Shown here: piece after piece, positions 45,558 to 55,603 of the stretch
How positions within the stretch are numbered: position 1 is the stretch's first letter
How the letters are laid out: every line of letters begins with the position of its first letter
Assembly (NCBI RefSeq): GCF_017165765.1
Contig: NZ_JAFGZD010000001.1
Location: forward strand, 248,001 to 312,000
DNA length: 64,000 bases
Direction of reading: 5' to 3'
From: Pseudomonas capsici
GTDB lineage: Bacteria; Pseudomonadota; Gammaproteobacteria; Pseudomonadales; Pseudomonadaceae
Program-made: the position numbers and the translations under genes
Notes under the pieces: model-generated
What the model was told of the DNA's origin: nothing
Databases searched by the model: none
Seen by the model: only the letters and a program-made list of their open reading frames with translations

Positions 45558-46732
45558 ATGAAATCCAGGCAAAACTGCTCATAGTCGACGATTTGCCGGA
45601 AAACCTGCTTGCCCTGGAAGCATTGATCAAGCGCGATGACCGCACGGTGTACAAGGCCTTGTCGGCCGATGAAGCCTTGTCCCTGTTGCTGCAGCATGAG
45701 TTCGCCCTGGCCATCCTCGACGTGCAGATGCCCGGCATGAACGGTTTCGAGCTGGCCGAGATGATGCGCAGTACGGAAAAGACCAAACATATCCCCATTG
45801 TGTTTGTCAGCGCGGCGGGGCGTGAACTCAACTACGCCTTCAAGGGTTACGAAAGCGGAGCCGTGGACTTCCTGCACAAGCCGCTGGATATCCACGCGGT
45901 CAAGAGCAAGGTCAATGTCTTTGTCGAACTGTATCGCCAGCGCAAGGCCGTGAAAATGCAGGTCGAGGCGCTGGAGCAGAGTCGCCAGGAACAGGAAGCA
46001 TTGCTCAAGCGTCTGCAGGCGACCCAGGGCGAACTCGAACATGCCATTCGCATGCGCGACGACTTCATGTCCATCGTCTCTCATGAGGTGCGCACGCCCC
46101 TCAATGGCCTGATTCTGGAAACCCAGTTGCGCAAGTTGCATCTTGCCAAGGACAACACCTCGGCGTTCACCCTGGACAAACTGCGCGGCATGGTCGAGCG
46201 CGACGAGCGCCAGATCCAGAGCCTGATCCGGCTGATCGAGGACATGCTCGATGTGTCCCGCATCCGCACCGGCAAGCTGTCGATCCGGCCCAATGCCTTT
46301 GATCTGAGCGAGCTGGTGGGCCAGTTGCTGGAAAACTTCGCGGCTCAGATTGCTGCGACCGAATCCACCGTTACCCTGTTTGCCGACGAGCCGGTCATCG
46401 GGGTCTGGGACGAATTCCGGATCGAGCAGGTGGTGGCCAACCTGCTGACCAACGCCATGCGCTACGGTGCCCGCAAGCCGATCGAGGTGCGTGTGTATTG
46501 TGCAGATGGCGAGGCACGGGTCGAGGTGACCGATCAGGGGATCGGTATTTCCGAGGAAAACCAGAAGCGCATCTTCCAGCAGTTCGAGCGGGTAACGGCC
46601 AAGCATGCAGTGGCCGGCCTGGGACTGGGTCTGTTTATCTCCGAACAGATTGTCCTGGCCCATGGCGGCCGGATTGTCGTGGAAAGCGAAGAGGGCAAGG
46701 GCTCGACATTCCGGGTCTGCCTGCCGCTCTAG
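45551..46732 (+). CDS. Response regulator-histidine kinase hybrid (REC-HisKA-HATPase)
   Basis: 393 residues. Receiver 1-125 ('LLIVDDLPENLLALEAL', phospho-Asp in 'LAILDVQMPGMNGF'), coiled linker, HisKA 'VSHEVRTPLNG' and HATPase 'GLGLGLFISEQIV'. No membrane segment; likely gets phosphate through its receiver, then autophosphorylates. Start overlaps cheB. Confidence 0.92.
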   Translation: MLNEIQAKLLIVDDLPENLLALEALIKRDDRTVYKALSADEALSLLLQHEFALAILDVQMPGMNGFELAEMMRSTEKTKHIPIVFVSAAGRELNYAFKGYESGAVDFLHKPLDIHAVKSKVNVFVELYRQRKAVKMQVEALEQSRQEQEALLKRLQATQGELEHAIRMRDDFMSIVSHEVRTPLNGLILETQLRKLHLAKDNTSAFTLDKLRGMVERDERQIQSLIRLIEDMLDVSRIRTGKLSIRPNAFDLSELVGQLLENFAAQIAATESTVTLFADEPVIGVWDEFRIEQVVANLLTNAMRYGARKPIEVRVYCADGEARVEVTDQGIGISEENQKRIFQQFERVTAKHAVAGLGLGLFISEQIVLAHGGRIVVESEEGKGSTFRVCLPL

Positions 46733-46841
46733 GATTGATACCTCCCACGGGGTTGTGCGAAGTTTCAGAAAAATTTGCGCAACCTCTACAACGCGCCGTG
46801 GTCGTATTGGCAGCTACTATTTACAGAACAAAGGCAGTTCC

Positions 46842-47219
46842 ATGAGCGCTGATGCAGAAAACGTCGTACTAATCGTCGAAGACGAACCCTTGATTCTGAT
46901 GCTGTTGGCCGACTATCTGTCGGGCGAGGGCTATCGGGTCTTGCAGGCCTCCAACGGCGAGCAGGCGTTCGAGATTCTGGCTACCAAGCCTCATCTGGAC
47001 CTGATGATCACCGACTATCGCCTGCCAGGCGGTTTCTCCGGCGTGATGATTGCCGAGCCGGCGGTCAAGCTGCGCCCTGAACTGAAGGTCATCTTCATCA
47101 GCGGCTACCCGGCGGAAATCCTGGATTGCGACAGCCCTATCACCCGCAAGGCGCCGATCCTGGCCAAGCCATTCACCATGGAAACCCTGCACACCCAGAT
47201 TCAGCGCCTTCTGGCCTGA
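46842..47219 (+). CDS. Single-domain response regulator
   Basis: 125 residues, receiver only: 'LIVEDEPLILMLLADYL', 'DLMITDYRLPGG', 'VIFISGYPA', 'LAKPF'. AAGG lies eight bases before ATG 46842. Probable last gene of the plus-strand signalling operon. Confidence 0.9.
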   Translation: MSADAENVVLIVEDEPLILMLLADYLSGEGYRVLQASNGEQAFEILATKPHLDLMITDYRLPGGFSGVMIAEPAVKLRPELKVIFISGYPAEILDCDSPITRKAPILAKPFTMETLHTQIQRLLA

Positions 47220-47231
47220 GACTCTGGCCAT

Positions 47232-49262
47232 TCAGGCTTCAATCATCTCCCGCACCTTGGATGTCAGGTGATCGAACGCAAAGGGTTTGGTGATCATCTG
47301 CATGCCTGTGTCCAGAAAGCCCGAGCGTGCGGCTGCATGTTCGGCATAACCGGTAATGAACAGCACTTTCAGCTCAGGCCTTAACTGCCGGGCTATTTCC
47401 GCCAGTTGTCGACCGTTCATGCCGGGCAGGCCGACGTCGCTGATCAGCAGGTCGATGCGCTGATCCGACTCCAGGACCGGTACCGCGCCTCGTGCATCGC
47501 CTGCCTCTATGTAGGCATATCCCAGCTCGCTGAGTACCGCGCAGACCAGGGCTCGTACGGCCGGATCGTCTTCGACTATCAGGACGGTTTCGCCTTCTTT
47601 GGCGCAAAGGGTATTGCCCTGATAACTCTGTTCTTTTTCGGGTTGATCGCCCTGGAAGCGCGGCAGAAACAATTGCACGGTAGTGCCGCGACCGACTTCG
47701 CTCTGGATGGCAACATGGCCATGAGATTGTTTGCTGAAGCCATAGATCATCGACAATCCGAGCCCCGTACCCTGGCCGATGGGTTTGGTGGTGAAGAACG
47801 GATCGAAGGCACGGCTGACAATGGCCTCCGGCATGCCGCAGCCGTTGTCGCTGACGCTCAGGACCACATAGTCGCCCGGCAAGAGGTTTTCATGGGCGTT
47901 GGTGAACGACTTGTCCAGCCGCTGGTTGAAGGTTTCGATCTGCAAATGCCCACCATCGGGCATGGCGTCCCGGGCATTGAGCACCAGGTTCAGCAGAGCA
48001 TTTTCCAGCTGGTTGGGATCGGCTTCGGCTGTCCATAGCTCGGCATTGAAGCGCATGTCCAGGTGAATGCTTTCATTGAGGCTGCGCTGGATCAGTTCGC
48101 CCATGGAACTGACCAACTGGTTCATCTCCACTGGTTTGGAGTCCAGCGACTGGCGCCTGGAAAACGCCAGCAGTCGATGGGTGAGGGCGGCGGCACGGTT
48201 GGCCGAGGTCACGCCCAGGTCGATCAGTTTGTCCAGGTCTTCGACACGGCCCCGTTCCAGGCGTCGCCTGATCAGTTCGAGGCTGCCGATGATACCCGTG
48301 AGCATGTTGTTGAAGTCGTGAGCGATACCGCCCGTCAATTGGCCGACGGCCTCCATCTTCTGTGACTGACGTAGAATTTCCTCTTTATTGCGCAGTTGTG
48401 TCGTTCGCTCTTCGACCTGCTGCTCAAGGGTTTCGTTGAGACTGCGCAGCTGGGCTTCGGCCTGCTTGCGCTCGGAGATATCGGAAGTCACTCCGACAAG
48501 GGCGCTGACCCGGCCGTTCTTGGCGCGGATGGCCCGGGCGCGGACATCGACCCAGTTGACTGAGCCGTCCGGCCAGATATCGCGGTATTCGATGATGAAA
48601 TCGACGCCCGTATCCAGGCTGCGTTGCAAGGCCGATTGCATGCGGGGCTGATCTTCGGGGTGAACCGTTTCCAGCCAGTCGTCGTAGCTGAAATTGTCGT
48701 GTTCTTCACGACCATAGTGGGATTTGCTGATGGCCGAACAGGTGAGCACAAGAAATTCGGCTTCCAGTTGCCAGGAGCCGAGACGACCTGCCTTGAGTGC
48801 GTTTTGCAGGCGTCTCTCGCCTTCCACCAGGTCTTCCATGCGTGCCCGTGCTTCGTACTGCCGCCTTCGTCCACGCACAGCCGTTGACACCAGACTGACC
48901 AGAGTCGCGGGATGGAAAGGGCGTTCCAGAAAGGTGACATTGCCCAGCAGACTGCCGAGCCGCGTCGAAGGGTTCTGCTCCGGTCCGCCATGGTGAGTGA
49001 GCAACACCACGGGCAGATCGGACCAGGCTGGCTGGTTGGCCAGCAGGCTGAGCAACGGGTTGATGTCCCTGCCGCGCAATGCTTCGTCGGCAATCACTGC
49101 AAGTCCGGCACCCATACTCAGTTCGTGGCCAAGTTCATTGAGGTCGCGGGCGATCGTAGCCCGATAGCCCGCTTCCTCAAGGATCATTACCGCAATCTGG
49201 CTGTCACGCCCTCTGGGGGCCAGAATGACAGCCCGTTCCGATAACAATCCGCTGGCACTCAC
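47232..49262 (-). CDS. PAS-containing hybrid histidine kinase
   Basis: 676 residues from GTG 49262. N-terminal receiver-like region about 1-130 that lacks a clear phospho-Asp motif, PAS about 150-275 ('ISKSHYGREEHDNFSYDDW'), coiled coil, HisKA 'GGIAHDFNNMLTG', HATPase 'GTGLGLSMIYGFSKQ', and C-terminal receiver ('LIVEDDPAVRALV', 'LLISDVGLPGMNG'). The start overlaps the stop of the KaiC-like gene as GTGA, so the two are an operon. Confidence 0.92.
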   Translation of the reverse strand: MSASGLLSERAVILAPRGRDSQIAVMILEEAGYRATIARDLNELGHELSMGAGLAVIADEALRGRDINPLLSLLANQPAWSDLPVVLLTHHGGPEQNPSTRLGSLLGNVTFLERPFHPATLVSLVSTAVRGRRRQYEARARMEDLVEGERRLQNALKAGRLGSWQLEAEFLVLTCSAISKSHYGREEHDNFSYDDWLETVHPEDQPRMQSALQRSLDTGVDFIIEYRDIWPDGSVNWVDVRARAIRAKNGRVSALVGVTSDISERKQAEAQLRSLNETLEQQVEERTTQLRNKEEILRQSQKMEAVGQLTGGIAHDFNNMLTGIIGSLELIRRRLERGRVEDLDKLIDLGVTSANRAAALTHRLLAFSRRQSLDSKPVEMNQLVSSMGELIQRSLNESIHLDMRFNAELWTAEADPNQLENALLNLVLNARDAMPDGGHLQIETFNQRLDKSFTNAHENLLPGDYVVLSVSDNGCGMPEAIVSRAFDPFFTTKPIGQGTGLGLSMIYGFSKQSHGHVAIQSEVGRGTTVQLFLPRFQGDQPEKEQSYQGNTLCAKEGETVLIVEDDPAVRALVCAVLSELGYAYIEAGDARGAVPVLESDQRIDLLISDVGLPGMNGRQLAEIARQLRPELKVLFITGYAEHAAARSGFLDTGMQMITKPFAFDHLTSKVREMIEA

Positions 49263-50743
49263 TCGTCTTCATCCTTGAGCAGTGGCTTGCTTTCGCCAAA
49301 GTAATCGGGAGCACCTCGCAGGATTCCCTGAAAGGCTGCCAGTGGATCGCCTATCCTCAGGCCGCTTCTGCCGATTCGGTATTCGCGAATCGTCGATTCG
49401 TGAGTACCGGTTCGCTTCTTGATGATGGATATGGCCCGGCGGATCTGGCCGAGCGCCTCGAAGTAGCGCAACAGTATCACTGTGTCCGCCAGATAGGTAA
49501 TGTCTACTGGCGCTTGCATGTCACCGATCAGACCGTGCTGTGCCACGGTCATGAAGGTAGAGGCGTTCTGTCGGTTGAGATAGAGCAGAAGTTCATGCAT
49601 GTGCAGAATCAGCGAATTCTCTTCCGGCATTGCCGCCTGGTAGCCGTTGATGCTGTCGATGACTACAGTCTTGATCTGTTTTTCATCCACACAACGACGA
49701 ACCCTGTGGGAGAACTCCCCCGGTGACAATTCAGCTGCGTCCACCTGCTCGACCAGCAGGTTGCCGGTGTCCTGCAGGGCCTTGAGATCGATACCTATCT
49801 TTCTCATCCGCTCGAACAGCAGCCCCAGTTCTTCATCGAAGATGAACAGGCCGACCCGTTCGCCACGGGCGACGGCTTCAGCGGCAAATACCAGGGCGAT
49901 CAGGGATTTGCCAGTGCCAGCCGGACCGAGGATCAGCGTACTCGAGCCTCCGTCTATACCGCCACCGAGCAGTTCGTCCAGCTCCTTGATGCCGCTGCTG
50001 AGTTGCTTGTGGACATAGTCGCTGCGGTGTTATGCCGCGACCAGCCGTGGGAACACATGGACACCATCCGGCATGATGGTGAAATCATGAAAGCCGCCGC
50101 GATACTTCTGGCCGCGATATTTGACGATCTTTATGCGTCGCCGCTCCGCGCCGTAGTTGGGCGTCAGTTCCTGCAGGCGGATGACGCCATGGGCGACGCT
50201 GTGTACGGTCTTGTCCAGCGTCTCGGCGGTCAAGTCGTCAAGCAGCAGGACGGTAGTGTCGTAGCGCGCGAAATAATGTTTGATGGCCAGGATTTGCCGC
50301 CTGTAACGCAGTGAACTTTGCGCCAGCAGACGAATTTCAGAAAGGCTGTCGATGACTACGCGGGAAGGCTTGACGCGTTCCACCACATCAAAGATCTGCC
50401 GTGTCGCTTCCCCCAGTTCAAGGTCGGAGGAGTACAGCAGGCTCTGATGCTGTTCATCATCGAGCAGGCTTTCAGGAGGTGTCAGTTCGAAAATCTCGAT
50501 GTTCTTGTCCAGCTCCCAGCCGTGGGAACGTGCTCCTTCACGTAACTCTCGTTCGGTTTCCGAGAGTGTGATGTACAGGCAGACTTCACCCGCTTGGGCA
50601 CCCGCTCGCAAGAAATGCAGCGCGACGGTGGTCTTGCCGGTTCCGGGTTCTCCTTCGAGAAGGAAAACGTGATTGCGTGAAAGACCACCCGAAAGGATGT
50701 CATCCAGACCTTCTATACCGGTTACCGCTTTTGAGTTTTCCAA
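49259..50743 (-). pseudogene. KaiC-like two-domain ATPase interrupted by an in-frame TAA
   Basis: One continuous frame of 494 sense codons with a single TAA at 50030-50032. Domain 1 (237 residues): Walker A 'EGEPGTGKTTVALHF', 'VVIDSLSEIRLLA'. Immediately after the stop, the same frame continues into domain 2: 'YVHKQLSSGIKELDELLGGG', Walker A 'LGPAGTGKSLIAL', then 'FIFDEELGLLFERM' and 'VVIDSINGYQ'. Domain 2 has no start codon before its Walker A; the first ATG (49807) comes after it. GAA to TAA at codon 238 would be one base change. Domain 1 may still be made. KaiC-like proteins of pseudomonads are RecA-fold ATPases paired with hybrid kinases, as here. Confidence 0.88.
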
Positions 50744-50945
50744 GTATTGCCCTCTTGTTTCCGATTACAGGCAATGAATCTGGACCCCTTTTGACGGGTG
50801 CGGTTCAGACTTTTTATCCCGCAGACACTGGACTGCAGCTGATTCCGGGTCCGGGAAATGTCATAAAAGTCGCCTTACGACAGCCGGTAAGTGATTGCTA
50901 TAGTCCGCTTTATTCAGACAATAACTACCCCCCGAGGATGATGCC

Positions 50946-51758
50946 GTGTCCGATTACCAAGCCTTTCTCGTCGAGCTGACTGACCACATCGCTCATGTGC
51001 AGATTAATCGACCGGACAAGGTCAATGCCATGAATGCCGCCTTCTGGACCGAGATCATAGAGATATTCCAATGGATCGAGGAAAACGATGAGGTTCGCGT
51101 CGTGGTCCTGAGTGGTGCGGGCAAGCATTTTTCCTCCGGAATCGACCTGGCGCTGCTGGCTTCCATCGCCGGCCAGATGGGCAAGGATGTGGGGCGCAAT
51201 GCGCGCCTGTTGCGCAACAAGATCCAGCAGATGCAGGCTTCGTTCACTGCCGTGGATAACTGTCGCAAGCCGGTGCTGGCAGCGATCCATGGTTACTGCC
51301 TGGGCGGAGCAATCGACCTGGTTTCCGCCTGTGACATGCGTTATGCCGCTGCCGATGCGCAATTCTCGATCCGGGAAATCGATATGGGCATGGCCGCCGA
51401 TGTCGGCACCCTGCAACGTCTGCCGCGGATCATTGGCGATGGCATGATGCGGGAACTGGCCTATACCGGGCGTACAGTCGGTGCCGAGGAGGCTCTGCGC
51501 ATCGGTCTGGTCAACAGCACCTTTGCCGATGCACCGAGCCTGCTTGAGGCTGTCTTTGCCATCGCCCGTGAAATCGCCGCCAAGTCGCCCATCGCGATAG
51601 AAGGCACCAAGCAGATGATCGCCTACATGCGTGATCATCGTATCGATGACGGTCTCGAACACGTTGCCATCTGGAACTCTGCCATGCTGCAATCGGTCGA
51701 TCTCAGGCTGGCCATGGCTGCGCACATGAGCAAACAGAAGCCGGTTTTCGACAATTAA
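50946..51758 (+). CDS. Crotonase-family protein (dienoyl-CoA isomerase-like)
   Basis: 270 residues from GTG 50946 with GAGG upstream. Crotonase fold: '[13 protein letters not shown]' (CoA oxyanion), '[19 protein letters not shown]' and '[18 protein letters not shown]', where the acidic residues match delta3,5-delta2,4-dienoyl-CoA isomerases. Acts in beta-oxidation of unsaturated fatty acids. 11 bp before nudC. Confidence 0.88.
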   Translation: MSDYQAFLVELTDHIAHVQINRPDKVNAMNAAFWTEIIEIFQWIEENDEVRVVVLSGAGKHFSSGIDLALLASIAGQMGKDVGRNARLLRNKIQQMQASFTAVDNCRKPVLAAIHGYCLGGAIDLVSACDMRYAAADAQFSIREIDMGMAADVGTLQRLPRIIGDGMMRELAYTGRTVGAEEALRIGLVNSTFADAPSLLEAVFAIAREIAAKSPIAIEGTKQMIAYMRDHRIDDGLEHVAIWNSAMLQSVDLRLAMAAHMSKQKPVFDN

Positions 51759-51769
51759 GGAGTCTTGTC

Positions 51770-52606
51770 ATGACACGCCCGGCGCGTTGGACAACTGCAG
51801 TTCTGGATACCTCGGCCACAGGTGGCTGGGCCGTGGTTCATGGTGATCAGGGTTTTCTGCTTGACGGCAATGGCGTCATGTTTCCAAGGGAATGGCTGAA
51901 GCGTCAGGACCTGCCGGTACAAAGCGAGCATGGCATCGGCCATTTCGATGGCGAGCCGGTCTATGTGCTGGTGCTCGATCGGTCGGTAGAGGTCGAAGGC
52001 TGTACCTGGCAGGGGCTGCGCCAGTTCATGCTGCAGGGCGATTTTGCGGTCTATCAGAAGCTCGGCTATGCGGCGCAGATCAGCACCTGGGCTCGCGAGC
52101 ATCGATTCTGTGGTGCCTGTGGCCGCCCGACGGTGCAGATTCCCGGTGAACGGGCCATGTACTGCGAACATGACAACCTGCGTTTCTACCCGCGAATCTC
52201 GCCAAGCATGATCGTGCTGATTACCCGTGGCGATGAAATCCTGCTGGCTCGCTCACCGCGTTTCGTGACCGGCGTCTACAGCACTCTGGCAGGCTTTGCC
52301 GAACCCGGCGAGTCGGCCGAGGACTGTGTACGCCGGGAAGTGATGGAAGAAGTGCAGATCCGCATCCGCAACATCACTTACATGGGCAGCCAGTGCTGGC
52401 CGTTCCCGCATTCGATGATGCTGGGTTTCCACGCCGAATATGAAAGCGGTGAAATCGTGCCCCAGGCCGATGAGATCGAAGATGCGCGCTGGTTTCATGT
52501 CGATGATCTGCCGCCGTTACCGGCCAGCCGCTCCATTGCGCGCTATCTGATCGAAGCGTATCTGGCCCGTCGCTCAGGCGCCCCCGAACCAGTGCTGCCA
52601 GGCTAG
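51770..52606 (+). CDS. nudC: NADH pyrophosphatase (NudC family)
   Basis: 278 residues. Zinc-ribbon 'FCGACG' and '[13 protein letters not shown]', Nudix box '[20 protein letters not shown]' continuing 'V', and the NudC signature '[11 protein letters not shown]' (usually SQPWPFP). Hydrolyses NAD(H) and removes NAD caps from RNA in this family. The fourth zinc Cys is Asp here. Its end overlaps the convergent permease by 33 bp. Confidence 0.92.
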   Translation: MTRPARWTTAVLDTSATGGWAVVHGDQGFLLDGNGVMFPREWLKRQDLPVQSEHGIGHFDGEPVYVLVLDRSVEVEGCTWQGLRQFMLQGDFAVYQKLGYAAQISTWAREHRFCGACGRPTVQIPGERAMYCEHDNLRFYPRISPSMIVLITRGDEILLARSPRFVTGVYSTLAGFAEPGESAEDCVRREVMEEVQIRIRNITYMGSQCWPFPHSMMLGFHAEYESGEIVPQADEIEDARWFHVDDLPPLPASRSIARYLIEAYLARRSGAPEPVLPG

Positions 52607-53353
52607 GCGCACGGTCAGGCCCAGGACCACGATTATGAACACCGGACGAATGAATTTGGCACCGCCCTTGATGGCGGTGCCTGCGCCGAAATAGGCGCCG
52701 AGCATCACCGACAGGCCCATGCTCAGCCCGAGGACGAAGTCCACCTGACCCGAAAAGATGAATATCGACAAGGCGACGGCATTGCTGACGAAGTTCATGC
52801 TGCGCGCCACACCGCTGGCCTTTACCAGATCCACCGGATACATCATCAGCGTGCTGACGGTCCAGAAGGCACCGGTGCCCGGTCCTGCGACGCCGTCATA
52901 GAAGCCCAGCGTCAGCCCCTGAGGCAATTGCCATGTCTTCCTGATCGGTGCATTGCTGTCCAGCGGAGCCTTGGGGGTGCCGCCGAACAGCAGATACAGA
53001 CCGCAGCCGAACACAATCACCGGCAGCATCTGGTTGATCCATTCGGCAGGCAGATAATGCGCGATCACCGCGCCGAGAGCCGCGCCCACGGCGGTGCCCA
53101 CCAGTGCATGAGCCCATTGCCGGGGATGGAAAAGCTTGCGGCGATAGTAGGTAAAGCTGGCCGTGGCCGAGCCGAAGGTCGAGCTGAGCTTGTTGGTGCC
53201 CAGCACCAGATGCGGCGGCAGGCCGGCTGTCATCAGGGCAGGGGTGGTCAATAGCCCGCCGCCTCCGGCAATGGCATCGATGAATCCGGCGATGAAGGCA
53301 ACAACGATCAGAATGGCGAGGGTGGCAAGGTCGACACTGAGTTCAAAAGGCAT
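52574..53353 (-). CDS. TSUP family permease (TauE/SafE)
   Basis: 259 residues, about eight hydrophobic segments. Family signatures '[21 protein letters not shown]' (split here at the repeat) and '[16 protein letters not shown]' mark the two inverted halves. Likely exports or imports a sulfonate, sulfite or similar anion. Substrate unknown. Confidence 0.9.
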   Translation of the reverse strand: MPFELSVDLATLAILIVVAFIAGFIDAIAGGGGLLTTPALMTAGLPPHLVLGTNKLSSTFGSATASFTYYRRKLFHPRQWAHALVGTAVGAALGAVIAHYLPAEWINQMLPVIVFGCGLYLLFGGTPKAPLDSNAPIRKTWQLPQGLTLGFYDGVAGPGTGAFWTVSTLMMYPVDLVKASGVARSMNFVSNAVALSIFIFSGQVDFVLGLSMGLSVMLGAYFGAGTAIKGGAKFIRPVFIIVVLGLTVRLAWQHWFGGA

Positions 53354-53453
53354 GTTCGGTATGGCTTATAAGGCAGGGGGGCAGAATGGCTGCCCGGAGG
53401 CGTGCATTCTACTCCCCTGTCTGCCCGGTGTCAGACAATGGTCGAAGGCGTTT

Positions 53454-54596
53454 TCAGATTTCACCCAGCCCGACCCAGCGCTGTTCACGTGCCGCAAGGC
53501 GGATTGCGGCTGCCAGGCGTTCGATCTGCCAGGCTTCTTCGAAGTCCGGCCCTCGCTTGCCAAGGCCGCATACGGCCTGAATCAGTGAGTGAACTTCCAG
53601 CGCCTTGAGTTCGTTGTAACCTAATTGATGGCCGGGTGCCGGGCAGAAGGCCGCATAACCTGCCTGGGCGGGACCCGCGAGTATCCGCTGGAAGCCATCG
53701 CGCCCGGTTGCGCCGCTGCGATAGATGCGCAGCTCGTTCAAGCGCTCCTGATCGAAGGCCAGAGTGCCGCGGGTGCCACTGATTTCAAAGCTCAGGTGGT
53801 TCTTGTAGCCATGTTTGAGCCAACTGCTGCTGAAAGTGCCGCGTGCACCGCTGGCAAAGCGCAGCAGGGCGTGAGTCTGATCGTCTACGGCAATCGGGCG
53901 CAGCTCGTTGCTGCCGTGGGTGGCTGGACGCTGGCGATGCACGGTGCTTGAATCGGCGCACACCGCTTCGATATCGCCCAGCAGGTAGCGGGCCATGGCC
54001 AGCAGATGGCTGCCAAGGTCGGCCAGTGCTCCACCGGCATGCGCGGCTTCACAGCGCCATGACCATGGCGAGGCTGGATCGCCCATGAAATCCTCGCTGA
54101 ACTCGCCCTGAAAACTGATGATTTCCCCCAGCTCGCCTGCTTCGATCATCTCTTTTGCGAGGTCGATGATCGGGTTGTGCTGATAGTTGTAACCCACTTG
54201 CGTCACAACGCCAGCGGCCTCGGCACTGCGGCGCATTTCATCCGCCTGGGCAAGACTGACCGCCAGAGGCTTTTCGCAATACACGGCCTTTCCCGCAGCG
54301 ATGGCTGCCATGGCCATGGGGAAGTGCAAATGATTGGGTGTGGTGATCGCCACGACTTGTACCTGGGGATCGTCGATCAGTTGTTGCCAGTCGCTGTGGC
54401 TGCGCTCAAAGCCCCATGCCTGAGCACATTGCTCGGCGCGGGCGCTGTCCGCATCGGCCAGAGCAGCCAGGTGAACAGGCACAGGCAACTCAAAGGCCGC
54501 GCTGACATTGCGAAACGCCAGGGCATGGGCGCGCCCCATGAAACCGGTGCCGATCAGGCCGATACCCAGTGGGGCGGTGAGAGGGATTTTCCGCAT
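53454..54596 (-). CDS. Gfo/Idh/MocA family oxidoreductase
   Basis: 380 residues. N-terminal Rossmann 'GIGLIGTGFMGRAHALAF', 'YCEKPLAVS' with the catalytic-region Lys, then the alpha/beta dimerisation domain. NAD(P)-dependent sugar or cyclitol dehydrogenase; inositol/glucose-type substrates are usual. Monocistronic; upstream region is AT-rich. Confidence 0.9.
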   Translation of the reverse strand: MRKIPLTAPLGIGLIGTGFMGRAHALAFRNVSAAFELPVPVHLAALADADSARAEQCAQAWGFERSHSDWQQLIDDPQVQVVAITTPNHLHFPMAMAAIAAGKAVYCEKPLAVSLAQADEMRRSAEAAGVVTQVGYNYQHNPIIDLAKEMIEAGELGEIISFQGEFSEDFMGDPASPWSWRCEAAHAGGALADLGSHLLAMARYLLGDIEAVCADSSTVHRQRPATHGSNELRPIAVDDQTHALLRFASGARGTFSSSWLKHGYKNHLSFEISGTRGTLAFDQERLNELRIYRSGATGRDGFQRILAGPAQAGYAAFCPAPGHQLGYNELKALEVHSLIQAVCGLGKRGPDFEEAWQIERLAAAIRLAAREQRWVGLGEI

Positions 54597-54703
54597 GACA
54601 ATCTCCGTGATGGATTATTGTTTTTCGGAAAATATATTCCATAAAATTTAATTATGGAAATTTAATTCTTGTTTTGTGCTGGGCAGTCAAGGCATACGTA
54701 AAC

Positions 54704-54795
54704 TTGTGGGAGGCAGCTTGCCGGTTAAAAGGCCCGAAAACCGGCAGATATTTTGCGTATGCACGCTGAAGTCGCCAGCAAGCTGCCTGCCACAA
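54704..54795. repeat. REP-like inverted repeat
   Basis: Arms TTGTGGGAGGCAGCTTGCCGG and GTCGCCAGCAAGCTGCC about 46 bp apart, the same core as the palindromes at 28210 and 59825. Lies between a minus-strand oxidoreductase promoter and the SDR stop. Confidence 0.7.
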
Positions 54796-54811
54796 AGTGA
54801 TTACTCCTGAC

Positions 54812-55579
54812 TCAGGAAAGAAACCCGCCATCCACATTCAACGCAACGCCAGTGGTGTAGCTCGATGCTTCACTGGCCAGATACAGCACCGCGCCTGCCA
54901 TTTCGCTGGGAGCAGCCACGCGCTTGAGGGGAATCTGAGCCAGCGCCATGTTGAGGATGGCGTCGTTCTTGACCAGTGCCGAGGCGAACCTGGTGTCGGT
55001 GAGGCCTGGCAGCAGGGCATTGCAACGGATACCGAAGGCCGCACATTCCTTGGCAAATACCTTGGTCATATTGATGACGGCTGCCTTGGTCACCGAATAT
55101 ATGCCTTGGAACTGGCCCGGGGATACGCCATTGATCGAGGCCACATTGATGATGCTGCCGCCGCCGTTTTCACGCATCAGCTTGCCGGCTTCCACCGACA
55201 TGAAGAAGTAACCGCGAATGTTCACATCCACGGTCTTCTGAAAAGCACCGAGGTCCGTATCCAGCACATTGCAGAATTGCGGGTTGGTGGCCGCATTGTT
55301 GACCAGCACGTCCAGACGACCGAACTGTTGGCGAATCTGCTCGAACACGCTTTGAATCTGTTCCATCTCACCGATATGGCAGGCAATGGCCGTCGCCTTG
55401 CCACCTTCGGCGATAATCGCATCTGCAACCTGCTGGCAGCCCTCGATCTTGCGGCTGGAAACAATGACATGCGCGCCTTGCTGAGCCAGCAGCCGGGCAA
55501 TGGCTTCACCGATACCGCGGCTGGCACCGGAAACGAAGGCGATCTTGCCATCAAGGTCGAATAACTGGGTTCTGGACAT
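54812..55579 (-). CDS. SDR family oxidoreductase
   Basis: 255 residues, classical SDR: 'SGASRGIGEAIA' cofactor site, 'NNAAT', Ser in 'INVASINGV' and Tyr-Lys in 'YSVTKAAV'. 24 bp after the phosphotransferase, so the same operon. Probably a 3-hydroxyacyl or hydroxysteroid-like substrate; lipid context is inferred from the neighbours. Confidence 0.92.
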   Translation of the reverse strand: MSRTQLFDLDGKIAFVSGASRGIGEAIARLLAQQGAHVIVSSRKIEGCQQVADAIIAEGGKATAIACHIGEMEQIQSVFEQIRQQFGRLDVLVNNAATNPQFCNVLDTDLGAFQKTVDVNIRGYFFMSVEAGKLMRENGGGSIINVASINGVSPGQFQGIYSVTKAAVINMTKVFAKECAAFGIRCNALLPGLTDTRFASALVKNDAILNMALAQIPLKRVAAPSEMAGAVLYLASEASSYTTGVALNVDGGFLS

Positions 55580-55603
55580 GGTGGTTTCCTTGGGTCACTG
55601 CAC

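Noticed and set aside
49259..49807. Separate gene for the KaiC C-terminal half
   Set aside because: The ATG at 49807 lies after the Walker A of the domain, so the start would remove the ATP site; the same frame continues upstream to the stop codon.
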